Part shown: positions 12,229 to 58,239 of the stretch, piece by piece
Numbering within the stretch: the first letter of the stretch is position 1
Layout: each line of letters starts with the position of its first letter
Origin: Lycorma delicatula
Taxonomy: Eukaryota > Arthropoda > Insecta > Hemiptera > Fulgoridae
DNA length: 64,000 nucleotides
Direction of reading: 5' to 3'
Assembly: GCF_047948215.1 (NCBI RefSeq)
Contig: NC_134457.1
Coordinates: 15,660,626-15,724,625, forward strand
Translations under genes and position numbers: made by a program
The notes under the pieces: model-generated
Databases searched by the model: none
What the model was told of the DNA's origin: nothing
What the model saw: the letters and a program-made list of their open reading frames with translations, nothing else

Positions 12229-12383
12229 ATTTAGATGATTGTACTAAATATTATCGATGTAATAGAGAAAAAAAATATGGTCACAAAAAAACACACTTGC
12301 AGTGCCCTGAAGGAGAAGCTTACAGTACTTATAAATTTAATTGTTTACTTCTACCACAAATACCAACATGTAATTCTAGTTCA
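12229..12383 (+). CDS. Internal exon encoding a chitin-binding peritrophin-A (CBM14) domain
   Basis: A 155-bp exon between a TTTGACAG acceptor and a perfect GTAAGT donor. It enters at phase 1 (the codon is completed as xAT) and leaves at phase 0. The translation reads DLDDCTKYYRC, a 13-residue basic spacer, then LQCPEG...FNC and PTC. That gives the second to sixth cysteines of the CBM14 fold; the first would lie in the preceding exon. CBM14 domains bind chitin in peritrophic-matrix, cuticle and obstructor-type proteins. DDCTKYYRC and LQCPEGxxY are strongly typical of the family. No other exon of this gene was found nearby. The frame has no stop inside the exon. The product class is well supported; the exact gene is unknown. 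Confidence 0.75.
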
Positions 12384-13108
12384 GTAAGTTTTGCTATTGG
12401 TATACACCAGTAGTAATAGATAAAACTAAAGCTTTGTATATTTTATGTAATTCTAATCTTAATCATTTTGATGATATTCATGTAATTATAAGTGACAAAA
12501 GTAAAAGATTGATAAATAGTTAAGGAATATATTGGAATTGTTGGCCTACACCTCTTACAATCAGACAGATTTTTCAGATATTATATTTGAATTTCCACTC
12601 TGCAGATTTCATATTACTACCAAAATTTCTGAGAAAGTTACAGTTGTAAAATCAATTGGTCTAATCTGTTAAATTCTATACTTAACTGTATTGTTGATGT
12701 ATATGACTTATCCTAGTTGAATCAAAGCTAGTTCTTCATGCTTTATTTTTTACTGAATTTTATTGTTCTATAAATATTCAATAAATTTATATTTTGTGTC
12801 ACATTACAGTATCAATATTATAAAGAGAAATAATTTTTTACTGAATTTTATTGTTCTATAAATATTCAATAAATTTATATTTTGTGTCACATTACAGTAT
12901 CAATATTATAAAGAGAAATAATTGTAAAGATTTACTGCTTTTTCAATCTGAGTGGAATAAAAGTTTTAAAACAGTTCATATTTTTAGCACAATATACCAA
13001 TTCCAAAATAATTATTTTTAGCTATATGTAAGTGTATTTGTTTTATAAAATCCAGTTCAGAATTGATTATAATCAAAAGTACGTACAAAAATTATTCAGC
13101 TAGAAATA
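12384..13108. other. No further exon seen; holds an 88-bp tandem duplication
   Basis: AT-rich, presumably intron downstream of the CBM14 exon. The only structured item is the duplication at 12745-12920. Confidence 0.45.
12745..12920. repeat. Exact 88-bp tandem duplication
   Basis: Two adjacent units, 12745-12832 and 12833-12920, each start with ATTTTTTACTGAATTTTATT. They run through a CAATAAATTTATATTTTGTG block to AAGAGAAATAA. I see no difference over at least 80 bp, so the duplication is recent or is an assembly artefact. Confidence 0.9.
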
Positions 13109-13440
13109 TTGATGAACTTAGATTTAGAATGCAGAGTGATTGATATAAATCATCAAAAACGATGGTTTGCGACTAATAAGATGGTAATGAATAAAAATCT
13201 AAATTTATTAATTTTAATTTTAGAAACAAACTGGAATCTTCTTGCAATATATTTTAAGTATAAAAATTGTCTTCAGAAAAAAGTTGATGAAATTTGTATT
13301 CAATGCATAAGTATAGAAAAGTTCCTATTATTAAATATCTAGGTGTTTATGTCGATGAGAACTGAACCTGGAAAGAAAATATCAATTTGATTGGGATGCA
13401 TGTGTACAAGGTTTTGCGTAAAATTTGTTTTTAAAGTTTA
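13109..13440 (+). mobile_element. CR1/Jockey-like reverse transcriptase scrap
   Basis: The most telling stretch, about 13315-13420, reads KVPIIKYLGVYVDEN, a stop, then a WKENIN-like continuation. This is the RT thumb motif (IKYLGVxxDxxLxWxxHI) of CR1/Jockey-type LINEs. The upstream 200 bp are AT-rich and only loosely coding. The assignment rests mainly on one motif. Confidence 0.45.
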
Positions 13441-13477
13441 TTTACTCAGTTTATATTTTGAAATTAGTATATTATAT

Positions 13478-14345
13478 TTAGGATTGCTTTCTCTTCTTTA
13501 ACATTTGGGCAATCTCGAGATCAGGCTGAATGTGTTCCCCCACAGTTTGCACATTTTTCTTTCTCCTGACAGTCAGTGTCCTTGTGGCATTCTTTTGCAC
13601 ATATTGCAGTGTTCGAGCAAGAAGTTGTGGTATGACCATACCTTTGACATTGGAAACACTGCGTGGGTTAGGGATGAATGCTCCTACTTTAATTTTCTCA
13701 GGTATTATGGGAAGGTTAAAGATTAAAATAAGAGAGGGAGTAGGTTCTTCCATTCCACTCTGACGCTTCATTATTCTCTTCACCTCCGCAACATCTTGGG
13801 GACAAAGCTCTCTGGAAATTTCATTAATGTTCATTTCAAGAAGATCCCGGCAAAAAATTACTACTTGGATATTATTCAAAGTTTTATGACATATCACACT
13901 TATACTTATACCGCCCATATTCGTTAGATGTAAGAGCAATTGACTTTGCTCATCACTGAAAGTCTCTATTAGTATTGTTCTATCTCTCACTTTTCTGATG
14001 TTCTTGGGGGAATCGTTTGAACCAGTTACTGCCTTATTGATCAGGAAAGTTGAGACCTTATGAAGGTCTAACCTTTAAGAGCCAGCTTCCTGATTATTCC
14101 GAAGAACAACAAAACGGATATTTTTATATTTTACAGCTGATACTTTACAATTCTCTTCTGGAGGACTTTTATCCTCGTCAGATAAAGCTGATTGAAGCCT
14201 TTTCACTAGACAAATGTTGGTGGTTTTTTCAGATGGACCACCAACCATCATATAATTAATTTGTGGACTTGAAATCTTGATCCCACATATACCAGTGATA
14301 TAACGGACCACTCCAGCATAGCGCATGCATACTGGAGCTAGAGCT
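13478..14345 (-). pseudogene. I-clade LINE ORF1 (gag-like), antisense remnant
   Basis: Two broken frames cover the region. The 5' part (14326-14075) contains YMMVGGPSEKTTN, LQSALSDEDK and KNIRFVVLRNNQEAG. The 3' part (13990-13478) contains TILIETFSDEQSQLLLHL and TNMGGISIS. All of these have close matches in the sense copy at 55.9-56.4 kb (MMVGGSSETTTN, RSALSDEDN, NVRFVVLRNNQEGG, ETFNDEQSHSLLRLSNMGG). In live elements this protein binds the element RNA. The CCHC end is out of frame near 13500-13600. The 5' edge coincides with the 3' end of the R1-clade element at 14350. Confidence 0.75.
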
Positions 14346-14349
14346 AACC

Positions 14350-15583
14350 TAAAACCACAAGCGGTATAAGGATGGTACCATATACCACTTGCTTGCGTGT
14401 CCTACTGCCCACTTGTCAAATATCAGTAAAATGGGTAGGCGTACCCTGTCAACTACTAAATATATATGACTATCAATAATTAAATTTATTTCATCAGACA
14501 GTAACTTGTTGCCATGCCTAGACCGCTGAATGCCAGCAAGTACCTGTCCACCATTAAAGCGCTTGTAGCCTTAATCTGGCTGGTAACAAGCCATATCTTT
14601 CAATTACCTTCCTACAGCAGCACGATAGGAGTCTTTTCCCTTAGGTAAATTATGGATGTTGGTTGAACAAAGCAACTGCATTAAGGAACTCCCACGGTCC
14701 GACAACGCGGCTCTCGCCACATTGACTCGCCGCTTGTGAGTGTCCAATTTTCCCCTTTATTTCTAAGTTCCAGGATGGCCTGAGTTCTGGTTTCCCCAAG
14801 AGCTAGGCAATCAAACATCATGTGTTTGTTCAACTGGGCCTCCCTGCAGATGCACAGCTCATCAGCTGCCAGGCGGAACCGAAACAAATATTGGTTTAAA
14901 TTTACGCGAGGCTGTAAAGCCTCCTCCGCAGGCGTGAGATGGACAACTGTTCGAAATTTAGAACCAATGCATTGAGATCACCGTTCCCGGCTTGAAACCG
15001 CACCCCAAATACCTCGGCTTCCCTGCGTCTTCGCAATTTCCACATGGCCGCCCGTACTATCACCGCTAAATCAATCGGGTGAGCCTTTCCCAATACAGTG
15101 GTAGCCTCGTAGGAGGTTGTTTTAAAGACAGCAGTGCATACAATTAAGGCTCTGCATTGGGCACTCCTTAAATTTTGAATAAGTGCTCTATTCATATCTA
15201 ACTTATGCGCCCATACGGGTGCCGCGTAAGATGTCATGCTTTCGAAGACACCTCGGTACACCATGTACATTTGACGACCAAACAACCCATAGTCCTTCCG
15301 AGCAATCCTCCTAAGTTTGTACATCACTGAGACGGTGTTCGCCGCTACTTGCCTAATGTGGTTGCTAAACAGCAGCTTCTCATAAGACCAAACACCTAGG
15401 TACTTATGAACTCCAACTCGGCTGATTACACAGCCTTTGTACTTAATACGGGGGTTGCGACTGTAGGATAATTTGCCTGCACCCTCGAGTAGCATAAACT
15501 TTGTCTTGGACAGAGGTCTCGGGTCGAAATCTTCATTTCGATATGAAACACTAAATGTTTCGATTAAGTGTTCTACGGTCTGA
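14350..15583 (-). mobile_element. R1-clade LINE (family Z), 5'-truncated, antisense
   Basis: ORF2 remnants occupy 15583-14681 and a 3' UTR runs to about 14350. A second copy of the same family lies at 52950-54197. The two share the C-terminus (FRFxLAADELxxCRExQLNxHMMFDC) and the 3' UTR with AAAATGGGTAGGCG. The 3' end directly abuts the 5' edge of the I-clade gag remnant. Confidence 0.75.
14902..15495 (-). pseudogene. R1-clade ORF2, region after the RT palm
   Basis: An open frame of 197 codons. It contains GVHKYLGVWSYEKLLFSNHI (thumb motif), YRGVFESMTSYAAPVWAHKL and SAQCRALIVCTAVFKTTSYE, which match the order of blocks after the RT palm in R1-clade LINEs. The following C-terminal zinc-finger segment (14887-14681: ADELCICREAQLNKHMMFDC) is in another frame. 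Endonuclease and RT core are absent because of 5' truncation. Confidence 0.75.
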
Positions 15584-16285
15584 AAAAAAAATTGTCAAGT
15601 GATCTGTGTGCGGACAATGTTATAGCATTTACAACTGTAATTTTAAGTAAATTTTATATGTAAAAATATTAAATAAACGAATGACAAACAATTGATAATT
15701 AATTCTTTACATGTAAAGGGACTTTGTGGCCACGGTGTAAATAGTCAATGATTTAAAGCAACTTTTCAGAATTTAATTATACTACGATTTGTCATTGGCC
15801 CTAGTAAATATGAGATCAAATCCCAATCTATGATCAGTATGATAACTAAAGATTATCTTGTGTACCGACAAAAAATAATTTTGTTTGTAAAAGTAATAAT
15901 AATTTATTCTAATATTATATTTATTTCGTTCTAATAAGCATTAATATTTCTTAAAATTTATTAGTTGGGGTCTACAGAGCTTAAAAATAGTGTTGTTCAG
16001 CTCACCGGTAATACTCTTTTCTGATTGGAGGGTATAAAACGATCGGTTAAAATGTTTATTTCAAGATCGTGCAGGTTATGTTTTGGTTGAGGTTAAGTAA
16101 AACAAGTTTGTTCGGGAATAATTTAGAAAATTCGATAACGTTGTTTATTAACTGATAACCGATGCATTTATATTATTTAAAAAGCTTTATACAGACGGAT
16201 TGCAAAGACACCGGTGTCGTAAAATTGTGTACTTCATTAAGTCCGGTAAACAATAACTGTGGGTTCCGTTACTGTGTTTTAGATA
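15584..16285 (+). other. Upstream and presumed 5' UTR region of CCDC134
   Basis: No coding sequence. It contains a candidate core promoter around 16023-16038 and about 220-250 bp of presumed 5' UTR before the start codon. The transcription start is not determinable from sequence. Confidence 0.45.
16023..16038 (+). promoter_or_regulatory. Candidate core promoter (inverted CCAAT and TATA box)
   Basis: GATTGGAGGGTATAAAAC contains an inverted CCAAT pentamer just before a TATAAA at 16033-16038, about 250 bp upstream of the CCDC134 start codon. The position and sense orientation fit a promoter. AT-rich DNA makes chance TATA boxes common, so this is tentative. Confidence 0.3.
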
Positions 16286-51638
<35,353 letters not shown>

Positions 51639-51758
51639 CAAATTATAATTATTAATTATATTTTATAGATCTTATTTATTTGCTTAGTAAAATTTTAGAT
51701 TTTTTTTTTTTTTACATAAGTTATTTTAACTTTATAGTAGAATTATTCAGTCATTTGT

Positions 51759-51764
51759 AATAAA
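51759..51764 (+). terminator. CCDC134: Candidate polyadenylation signal of CCDC134
   Basis: AATAAA at 121 bp after the stop codon, in TTTGTAATAAATAATAG. Other candidates exist further downstream, so the exact cleavage site is uncertain. Confidence 0.4.
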
Positions 51765-52142
51765 TAATAGTTATGAAAACAGTGTAATGATACAAAAATA
51801 TTAATGTTTTGTTTAGAATGTTGAGTTGTAGTTTAACTACAAATCCCAGTGAATTAGTAAGGTGTTAACTAAGCACATGTTGATGAAGTTACTTTTTATC
51901 CTTAATGTATCATTCATTTGTGATATTGTGAACAGTTTGAGTAATTATAATTATCCTTTAGTGTTAAGGCTAATATATCATTTGTTAAAAACATAGTAAC
52001 TATAATAAATTATGTTATCATTTTCTGTTTTGTTGTAATTTACGTACCTGAGTTGGTCATGTTTAATTGGAATGGTAATATCAAAGCCAGAAAAATTAAT
52101 CTTGTGGTTTTAATAAGTTGTATTCAGTCTAATAACATAAAA

Positions 52143-52144
<2 letters not shown>

Positions 52145-52181
<37 letters not shown>

Positions 52182-52220
52182 ATGTGTATATATATATATG
52201 TATATATATACATATATATA
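52145..52220. repeat. TG then TA microsatellite
   Basis: A (TG)n run of about 17 units at 52144-52177, followed by TATA-rich runs to about 52220 that can fold back (ATATATGTATATATATACAT). Confidence 0.92.
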
Positions 52221-52689
52221 ATATTAATCCGATCAAACCAAGTACAGAATTAATAAAATAGGATGACACCTACTTTATTCCATAATCCAAGCAAGAGTGC
52301 TTTTGCGAGTACCTCGCATCATCAGTTCCTCTATATAATTTTTCAAATCACTTGTTCCAAATTACACATTCAAATTAAAATTAAAAACCCTATACTATAC
52401 ATGAGATTTAAAATTGTTAAAAGATCTTTTTCCAATATATATATATGTATATATATATATTAATTTAATAACATTAATTCTTTTTTTTAGTGTATTTGTC
52501 CATATCTTCCTCTGTACTAATTATATCCAAGACAAAAATAAAATTTAGCTTTCCACCAGTACTACAGAATTTAACATCTTACCTTTTCTTATTGTTTCTC
52601 TAATTTTTACATTAAAAAAACTTTTGAGTATTTCCCTCATCGTCAGTTAATCAGACATTTAAAAAAAAATACTCATATTTCTCTTATTG

Positions 52690-54420
52690 AGGATAAATTA
52701 GGTAGCTTAGTATAGAACTTAGAGATGAAGTAGAAAGTGTTAAGTGTAATTTAGACGATTTTAAAATAAACTTTAATAAGTTAGAGGATAGGTTAGTTAA
52801 GATCGAACAATTAATTAGTAATAACCTAGGAACCAATGTAAATAAAGCTTTAGAAGTTAGCCATAAAGATATCACACCAGCAGTGGAAGTAGCCCATAGC
52901 ACCAGGAATTGTTTGTTAACAGTTTAGAGGATCAAGAATTAGGCACATTTGTCTTGTCTGGCATTTCTCCCACCACCACCCCATTTGGTCGCCCTAAAGC
53001 ATAATACCAAATGTCTGTACCACAAACGGCTACTGTTCCTCAAAACGGTTTACCGACCAATATCCTAATTAGTTCCTAGAGCTTACCTAACTACGTGAGT
53101 GGAATAAGCATGGTGTCCTACACCACTCACTTGCGTGTCCCACCACTCACTTGTCATATATTACTAAAATGGGTAGGCGCACCCCGTTTACATACTAAAA
53201 TATATGACTTGTCAATAAATTAAAATTTATTCTGTCAAGGACAGCAATTTGCTGCCACGCCTACATTGCTGAATGCCAGCAAGTACCAGTCCACTATATT
53301 ATAGTGCTTGGAGCAATATTTGACTGATGGCCAGCCATTTCTCGAGGGTAGCTTCCTACAGCAAGCAGTAGGAGTCTTATATCCCTTAAACTACTGATGC
53401 CGGTTGAACAGAGCAATGGCATCAAGGAACTCCCACATGGTACGACAGTGCAGCTCATGCCACGTTGACTCGCCATTTATGAGTGCCAATTTTCCCCTTG
53501 ACCTCTAGGTTCCAAGGTGCCCTGAGTTCTAGCCCCCCCAAGAGCTGGGCAGTCAAACATCATGTGTTCGTTCAACTGGACCTCCCTGCAGACATACAGT
53601 TCATCAGCTGCCAGGTGGAACCGAAACAAATATTGCTTCAAATTTGCGTAGTTGGAGAGCACTTGGGCTCCCATTGCTCCTAAAAACGAACTAGAGGCAT
53701 GCCATTCTTGCTTCCGTTGCAAGGCTGTAAAGCCTCCTCTGCAGGGCAACTGTTTGAAATTTAGATCCAGTGCATTGCAATCACCGTTCCTCCGGTACAG
53801 GCCTAGCTTGAAACCGCATGCCAAATACCTCAGTCTCTGTACCTCTTCGCAATTTCCACATGGCCGCCCGAACTTTCTCCACTAAATCGATTGGGAGAGC
53901 TTTTCCCAAGTAGCCTTGTAGGAGGTTGTTTTAAACAATCTAGGGCATATGATTAAGGCTTTGCACTGTGCACTCCTTAAATTTTGAATAAGTGCTTGAT
54001 TTCTTTCTAACCTATGTACCCAAATGGACGCAGCATAAGAGGACATACTTTTGAAGACACCATGCTCAAATGACGGCCTGACAGCCTGTAATCCTTTCGA
54101 GCAATCCTCCTAAGCTTGTGCATCACAGACAGTGTCCGCCACTACTTGCCTAATGTGGTTGCTAAACAGCAACTTCTCATCAAACAAAACGCCTAAAAAT
54201 TAGGCACATTGATGGGGCATCCTACAATGGTGAAACCATCTAAATCTGAAGGAAGTACATCGTGGGCTGTCTTTAAGCGGCAGTTTGAGGCAGTATCCAA
54301 TCATAACAGTTGGACAGCTCTGGAGAAGGTTCCTGTTCTCTGCACTTCAGAGCCAAGCAGCAGAAGTTCTCCAGGTGACCCTGAAGATTATTGCATTAGT
54401 ATGGTTATTTATAACTGAAA
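52690..54420 (+). pseudogene. Ty3/Gypsy-type gag remnant, split by an R1-clade LINE
   Basis: The first part (52690-52949) encodes a coiled-coil-like stretch, LRDEVESVKCNLDDFKINFN, KLEDRLVKIEQLISNNLGT, then a linker. The second (54198-54420) reads PSKSEGSTSWAVFKRQFEAV, SNHNSWTALEKV, close to the gag motif FDGSTSWxVFxRQFE...W...EK found in arthropod Gypsy elements. The two parts are separated by a LINE flanked by the 13-bp duplication AATTAGGCACATT (52937-52949, 54198-54210). No protease, pol or LTR was found, and a stop follows at 52925. Confidence 0.65.
52950..54197 (-). mobile_element. R1-clade LINE (family Z), 5'-truncated, with 13-bp target duplication
   Basis: 1.25 kb. It encodes, on the - strand, the ORF2 end: KLGLYRRNGDCNALDLNFKQ, then FRFHLAADELYVCREVQLNE and HMMFDCPALGGARTQG, near-identical to 14.7-15.0 kb. 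A 3' UTR follows with ACTAAAATGGGTAGGCGCAC and a YATATGACTTGTCAATAAAT-like tail region. The exact 13-bp flank AATTAGGCACATT marks insertion into the Gypsy gag. Confidence 0.82.
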
Positions 54421-54475
54421 TATTCAATTTAGAACTAAATAAAACTTTTAAGAATTAGAATAATATCAGCAGGAC

Positions 54476-54582
54476 ATGAATGTAGCAAGTATTTTGATTT
54501 TTATTGCTTTCTTTAGTTTTTGTTTTTATCAGTTAACAGAGAATCCATGTGCAAGAAGTTCAGATGTGGGAGATTTCACTAC
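54476..54582 (+). CDS. Candidate first exon of a secreted protein (signal peptide)
   Basis: ATG at 54476 opens 35 codons: MNVASILIFIAFFSFCFYQ, then LTENPCARSSDVGDFT. It runs into a strong donor, GTGAGT, at 54583, leaving phase 2 (AC, probably Thr). The N-terminus is a textbook signal peptide with a cleavage region around CFYQ or after it. One cysteine follows in a polar stretch. No downstream exon was identified before 64 kb, so the product cannot be named. The alternative is that an acceptor-like TTTTTATCAG inside it makes this a shorter internal exon (from 54533). It lies 55 bp after the Gypsy remnant. Confidence 0.4.
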
Positions 54583-55619
54583 GTGAGTATATGCTGTATT
54601 TTTATGACCACAGAGCTGCAGGTAACTTTATAAGACTTCAAATTAGATACCAGTCTATGGCTTTCACTGACTTTGTCTATGAGAAGCAACCTATGCTAAA
54701 TTACAATTTACTCAGAAAACTTGAATTTTTTTTTTAATTTTATGTAATATAGAATATTTTGTTAGAAACAGAACCATTAGTCAAATTGCAATCAAATTAT
54801 TCCAGAAAAGTTGGAAATATTAGTTGTACTTTGTGTATTATATTTCTGATGATGAATATCTTAATAACTTCTTTCATAATAAACCTAAAAATTAAAGATG
54901 TCTTATTTCATTGTCCAGTAATGTTTCTGTTAATCTACTTAATTACATTCCATATCTGAAATTGTCTTAAAATTAAACTAAGAAAATCTATAGAAAAGTA
55001 CCCTTTTGACTAATTTTTTTTAAAATTTAAATAACAATAAATTAGCATAACTTAATTGTATCGAATATATATACCTGTTCATCCACAGTGTGATATGAAA
55101 ACGGTAAAGATTAAAAATAAATTAAAAATATTGTTTCTTTGACTTTAGATATTGTTATAAGAAATCTAATCATGTAAGGACACAAAATAAGTACGTACCA
55201 TTTAACACAGTTTGAAATCTTTTACAGTATTACACCGTCCAATCCACACAAATTTTTACATCAGTACACACTGCACCGTCCTTATTCTTATAATTATAAT
55301 TGATTGTAAGTTTATTAGGATAATATTAAGTTTACCTTATACGCACTTGTTTGAATACATACACTTACCATATTTATAACATCTTCTATTGCATTTAACG
55401 AATGTCACAAATTTGACCTGATTCACTTTTTAATATGACATTCGGCCCGGAGGACCAACATGCTTGTTCTGATCATTGTGAGAACATATTTGTTTTTAAG
55501 TAAGTGAAATAACACCATCGATTGAAACACAAAACAACATTTATTTATTGAACAAAAAAAGTGTACACTGATTATACACAGTGACACTTGACAGGCTGAT
55601 CTGTCACACTGAAACACTT
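54583..55619. other. No gene recognised
   Basis: AT-rich, with no transposon proteins. Near 55585-55635 a short imperfect direct repeat occurs (ACACTTGACAGGCTGATCTG and ACACTTGACAGGCTGGTTC). Confidence 0.5.
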
Positions 55620-55896
55620 GACAGGCTGGTTCACACTTTAACTAGTGCTGGGTCCCCGCCAGCACTCCACCACTCACACATACATGCACAAGTGCGCACG
55701 CACGCGCTCACGGCAATGCAAAACAACACGAACGACATGTATGCACTAACACAACCGTAAACCAAGGTGGAAACTATCGTGCTGACGGTTGAATGGCTCT
55801 ACGTAGTGAGTCTCAAACGATGTCTCTGGGCATCGGGGCGAACCCAGAGACATCGAGTATTTTGCTCTAGCTCCAGTACGCGCGTGCTCTGCTGGA

Positions 55897-56907
55897 GTGA
55901 TCCATTACATCTCCGGTACTCGTGGAACCAAAATTTCAGTTCCAACTATAAATTCTATGATGGTTGGTGGTTCCTCTGAAACAACCACCAATTTTAGTCC
56001 AGTGAAAAGGTCTCGGTCAGCTTTGTCTGACGAGGATAATGTTACTGCAGAAGAGAATATAATAAATGCTAATATAAAATATAAGAATGTTCGTTTTGTT
56101 GTTCTTCGGAATAATCAGGAGGGTGGCTTCCTTCAAAAGGTCTCACCTTTCCTGATTAACAAATGTGTCACCGGTTCTATTGGTTCTTCGAAGAACATCA
56201 GAAAACTGCGAAACAACGATTCTTATAGAAACATTTAATGATGAGCAGAGTCACTCCCTGTTACGTCTCAGCAATATGGGCGGCATAAACATTAGTGCGA
56301 CATGCCACAAGACCCTAAATACCAGCCGGGGAGTAATTTTTTGCTGCGACCTTCTGGAAATAGATATAAACGAAATTGCTGATGAACTTCGTAACCAGAA
56401 AGTTGTGGAAATGTAAAGAATACAAAACGGAGTGGAAGAAGCTACACCTTCCCTTATATTAACTTTTAATCTTCCGGTACTATCAGAGAAAGTTAAAGTG
56501 GATTACTTATCCGTTCGGGTGCGACCTTTCATCCCCAACCCACGACGATGATTTCAATGCCAAGGGTATGGCCATACCACAACTTCTTGTTCGAAATCTG
56601 CAATTTGCGCTCGATGTGCAAAAGAAGTCACGACAACACCAACTGCCAGGTAGAAGAAAAATGTGCTAACTGTGGTGGAACACGTTCAGCTCGATCTCGA
56701 GATTGCCCAACTTTTATGGAAGAGAAGGTAATCCTAAAAATCTGTACTGAGCAAAAGCTTTCTATCCCAGCCACCCAAAGAGAATATAAAAAGACGGTTA
56801 ACTCTCAAAACCTCGTTAAACCGGTTGTCTTCTTTGCTACTGCGACATCAATTAAAGCTCCTGTAAATGCAAGTAATCAACAGTGCGGATCCTGCAGTGA
56901 ACTGTAA
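55897..56907 (+). pseudogene. I-clade ORF1 (gag-like) remnant
   Basis: Frames in order: TINSMMVGGSSETTTNFS, SRSALSDEDN, NVRFVVLRNNQEGG; then ETFNDEQSHSLLRLSNMGG, DLLEIDINEIADELRNQKVV; then CCHC-type knuckles around 56570-56720 (CQGYGHTTTSC-like, out of frame, and KCANCGGTRSARSRDCPTF). In live elements this RNA-binding protein coats the transcript. At least three frame changes; inactive. Confidence 0.75.
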
Positions 56908-56909
56908 AA

Positions 56910-57746
56910 GAGGTTCCTTAAATGATCGAACTTTCCGTGTTCGTGTTGGTGATTCTCAATCGGGTAACGTCACTTTGGAGAATGGAGTCCCTCGAGGAAG
57001 TGTATTAAGTGCCACCTTGTTCGCTATAGCCATCAACGTATTATTCATTGTGTGCACCCACCTGTTTCATTTTTGTTGTTTGCTGATGATTTTGACGTAT
57101 ATATTACGTCCCGTTCAACAGCCACAGTAGAGAGACTACTACAGAATACAATATCTCGCCTTGAAGCTTGGTCGAAGGTGACCGGCTTCACATTTTCACC
57201 TGAGAAAACAAAACGTGTAGTCTTTTCTCGCTTGCGGGACCCATCTACTCCGAAAGTTTTTCTCAACGGAGAGCAAATTGCTATCACCCTGATATCAAAT
57301 TGTTAGGTTTGAGTTTTGGTAACTGTCGTACGTGGGTCAAACACATCAAAGAACTAAAAATAAAATGTTCCAAACTGCTACATATGCTACGAGTTTTTAG
57401 CAACACTAATTGGGGAGCCGATAAGTCATGTATGTTGCGATTTTATTATTCGTTAGTTCGTTCCCGTTTAGATTACTGTTGTATCGCCTATTCTTCAGCG
57501 CATAATACCGCTCTGAAAATGTTAGATGTTGTGCATTACGCTTCTCTCCGTCTAGCTACAGGGGCTTTTAGATCAAGCCCTGTTACTAGCAAACTTTTGG
57601 AGTGCGGTGAACCATCACTTTGGGATAGACATGACCAACTTTCAACATCTTACTTTGCCCGTCTTGAAGGGCAACCGAATCACCCAATCGGCAATCGCGG
57701 AATTGAACCATCGGAACACAGAAGTGAGTACCTGCTGGATCCCTAG
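56910..57746 (+). pseudogene. I-clade reverse transcriptase, palm to thumb, remnant
   Basis: It reads NDRTFRVRVGDSQSGNVTL, ENGVPRGSVLSATLFAIAIN (RT motif with GVPxGSVLSxxLF), then FLLFADDFDVYI (catalytic FADD), LEAWSKVTGFTFSPEKTK and LGLSFGNCRTWVKHIKELKI. The thumb part CMLRFYYSLVRSRLDYCCIA and SLRLATGAFRSSPV follows. Frameshifts lie near 57060 and 57300. The fingers are absent because of the deletion. Confidence 0.82.
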
Positions 57747-58239
57747 CCATGTAGGAATTGTGGGCAATGAACCCGCAGATTCTGCTGCTAGGGACGCATG
57801 TAGTCAACCTTCTTTCACCAATCGTGTTACTACATGTGATTTTAACAATTGTGTAAAACACGCGCTTCGAACTAAGTGGCAAAGTGACTGGACTGCCACA
57901 GTGGATAATAAACTCCGATACATTAAAAACACTGTGTTCACATGGGACTCGTCTTTTAGAAAACTCCGTCGAGAGGAAGCAGTTCTTTGTCGATTGCGGT
58001 TAGGCCATACTAGAGTCACACACGGATTTCTAATGTCAAAAGTAAATGCACCAACATACGAACGATGCAACTGCCGCTTGAATGTGCACCACATTCTTGT
58101 GGATTGCATTTGTTATGCGGCATTGCACCGTAAATTTAAATTGCTCAGGAACATTCTTCAAATCCTGGGCAATAATAAGGAAGTTTTAGACCGGGTCTTT
58201 TTATATCTTAGATGTATTAATATTTTACACACGTTTTAA
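57607..58239 (+). pseudogene. I-clade RNase H second half and ORF2 C-terminus
   Basis: An open frame with STCWIPSHVGIVGNEPADSA (the RNase H His and last Asp motifs) and RREEAVLCRLRLGHTRVTHG. It continues FLMSKVNAPTYERCNCRLN and VHHILVDCICYAALHRKFK, then a natural-looking C-terminus and stop at 58237-58239. The first RNase H Asp, the Glu and the second Asp are lost with the deletion just upstream. Confidence 0.82.

Larger units (their letters stand above)
51639..52689 (+). other. CCDC134: Presumed CCDC134 3' UTR, then spacer with microsatellites
   Basis: AT-rich non-coding DNA after the stop codon. Besides the signal at 51759 it has further AATAAA-like hexamers, a TG/TA microsatellite (52145-52220) and a TA run (52436-52460). 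Confidence 0.5.

Noticed and set aside
12745..12920. CRISPR-like or satellite array
   Set aside because: Only two directly adjacent units without spacers, in a eukaryotic genome.
55423..55617. Antisense 64-codon frame rich in Cys near the I-clade 5' end
   Set aside because: No splice context, no homology and AT-driven; overlaps a short direct repeat.
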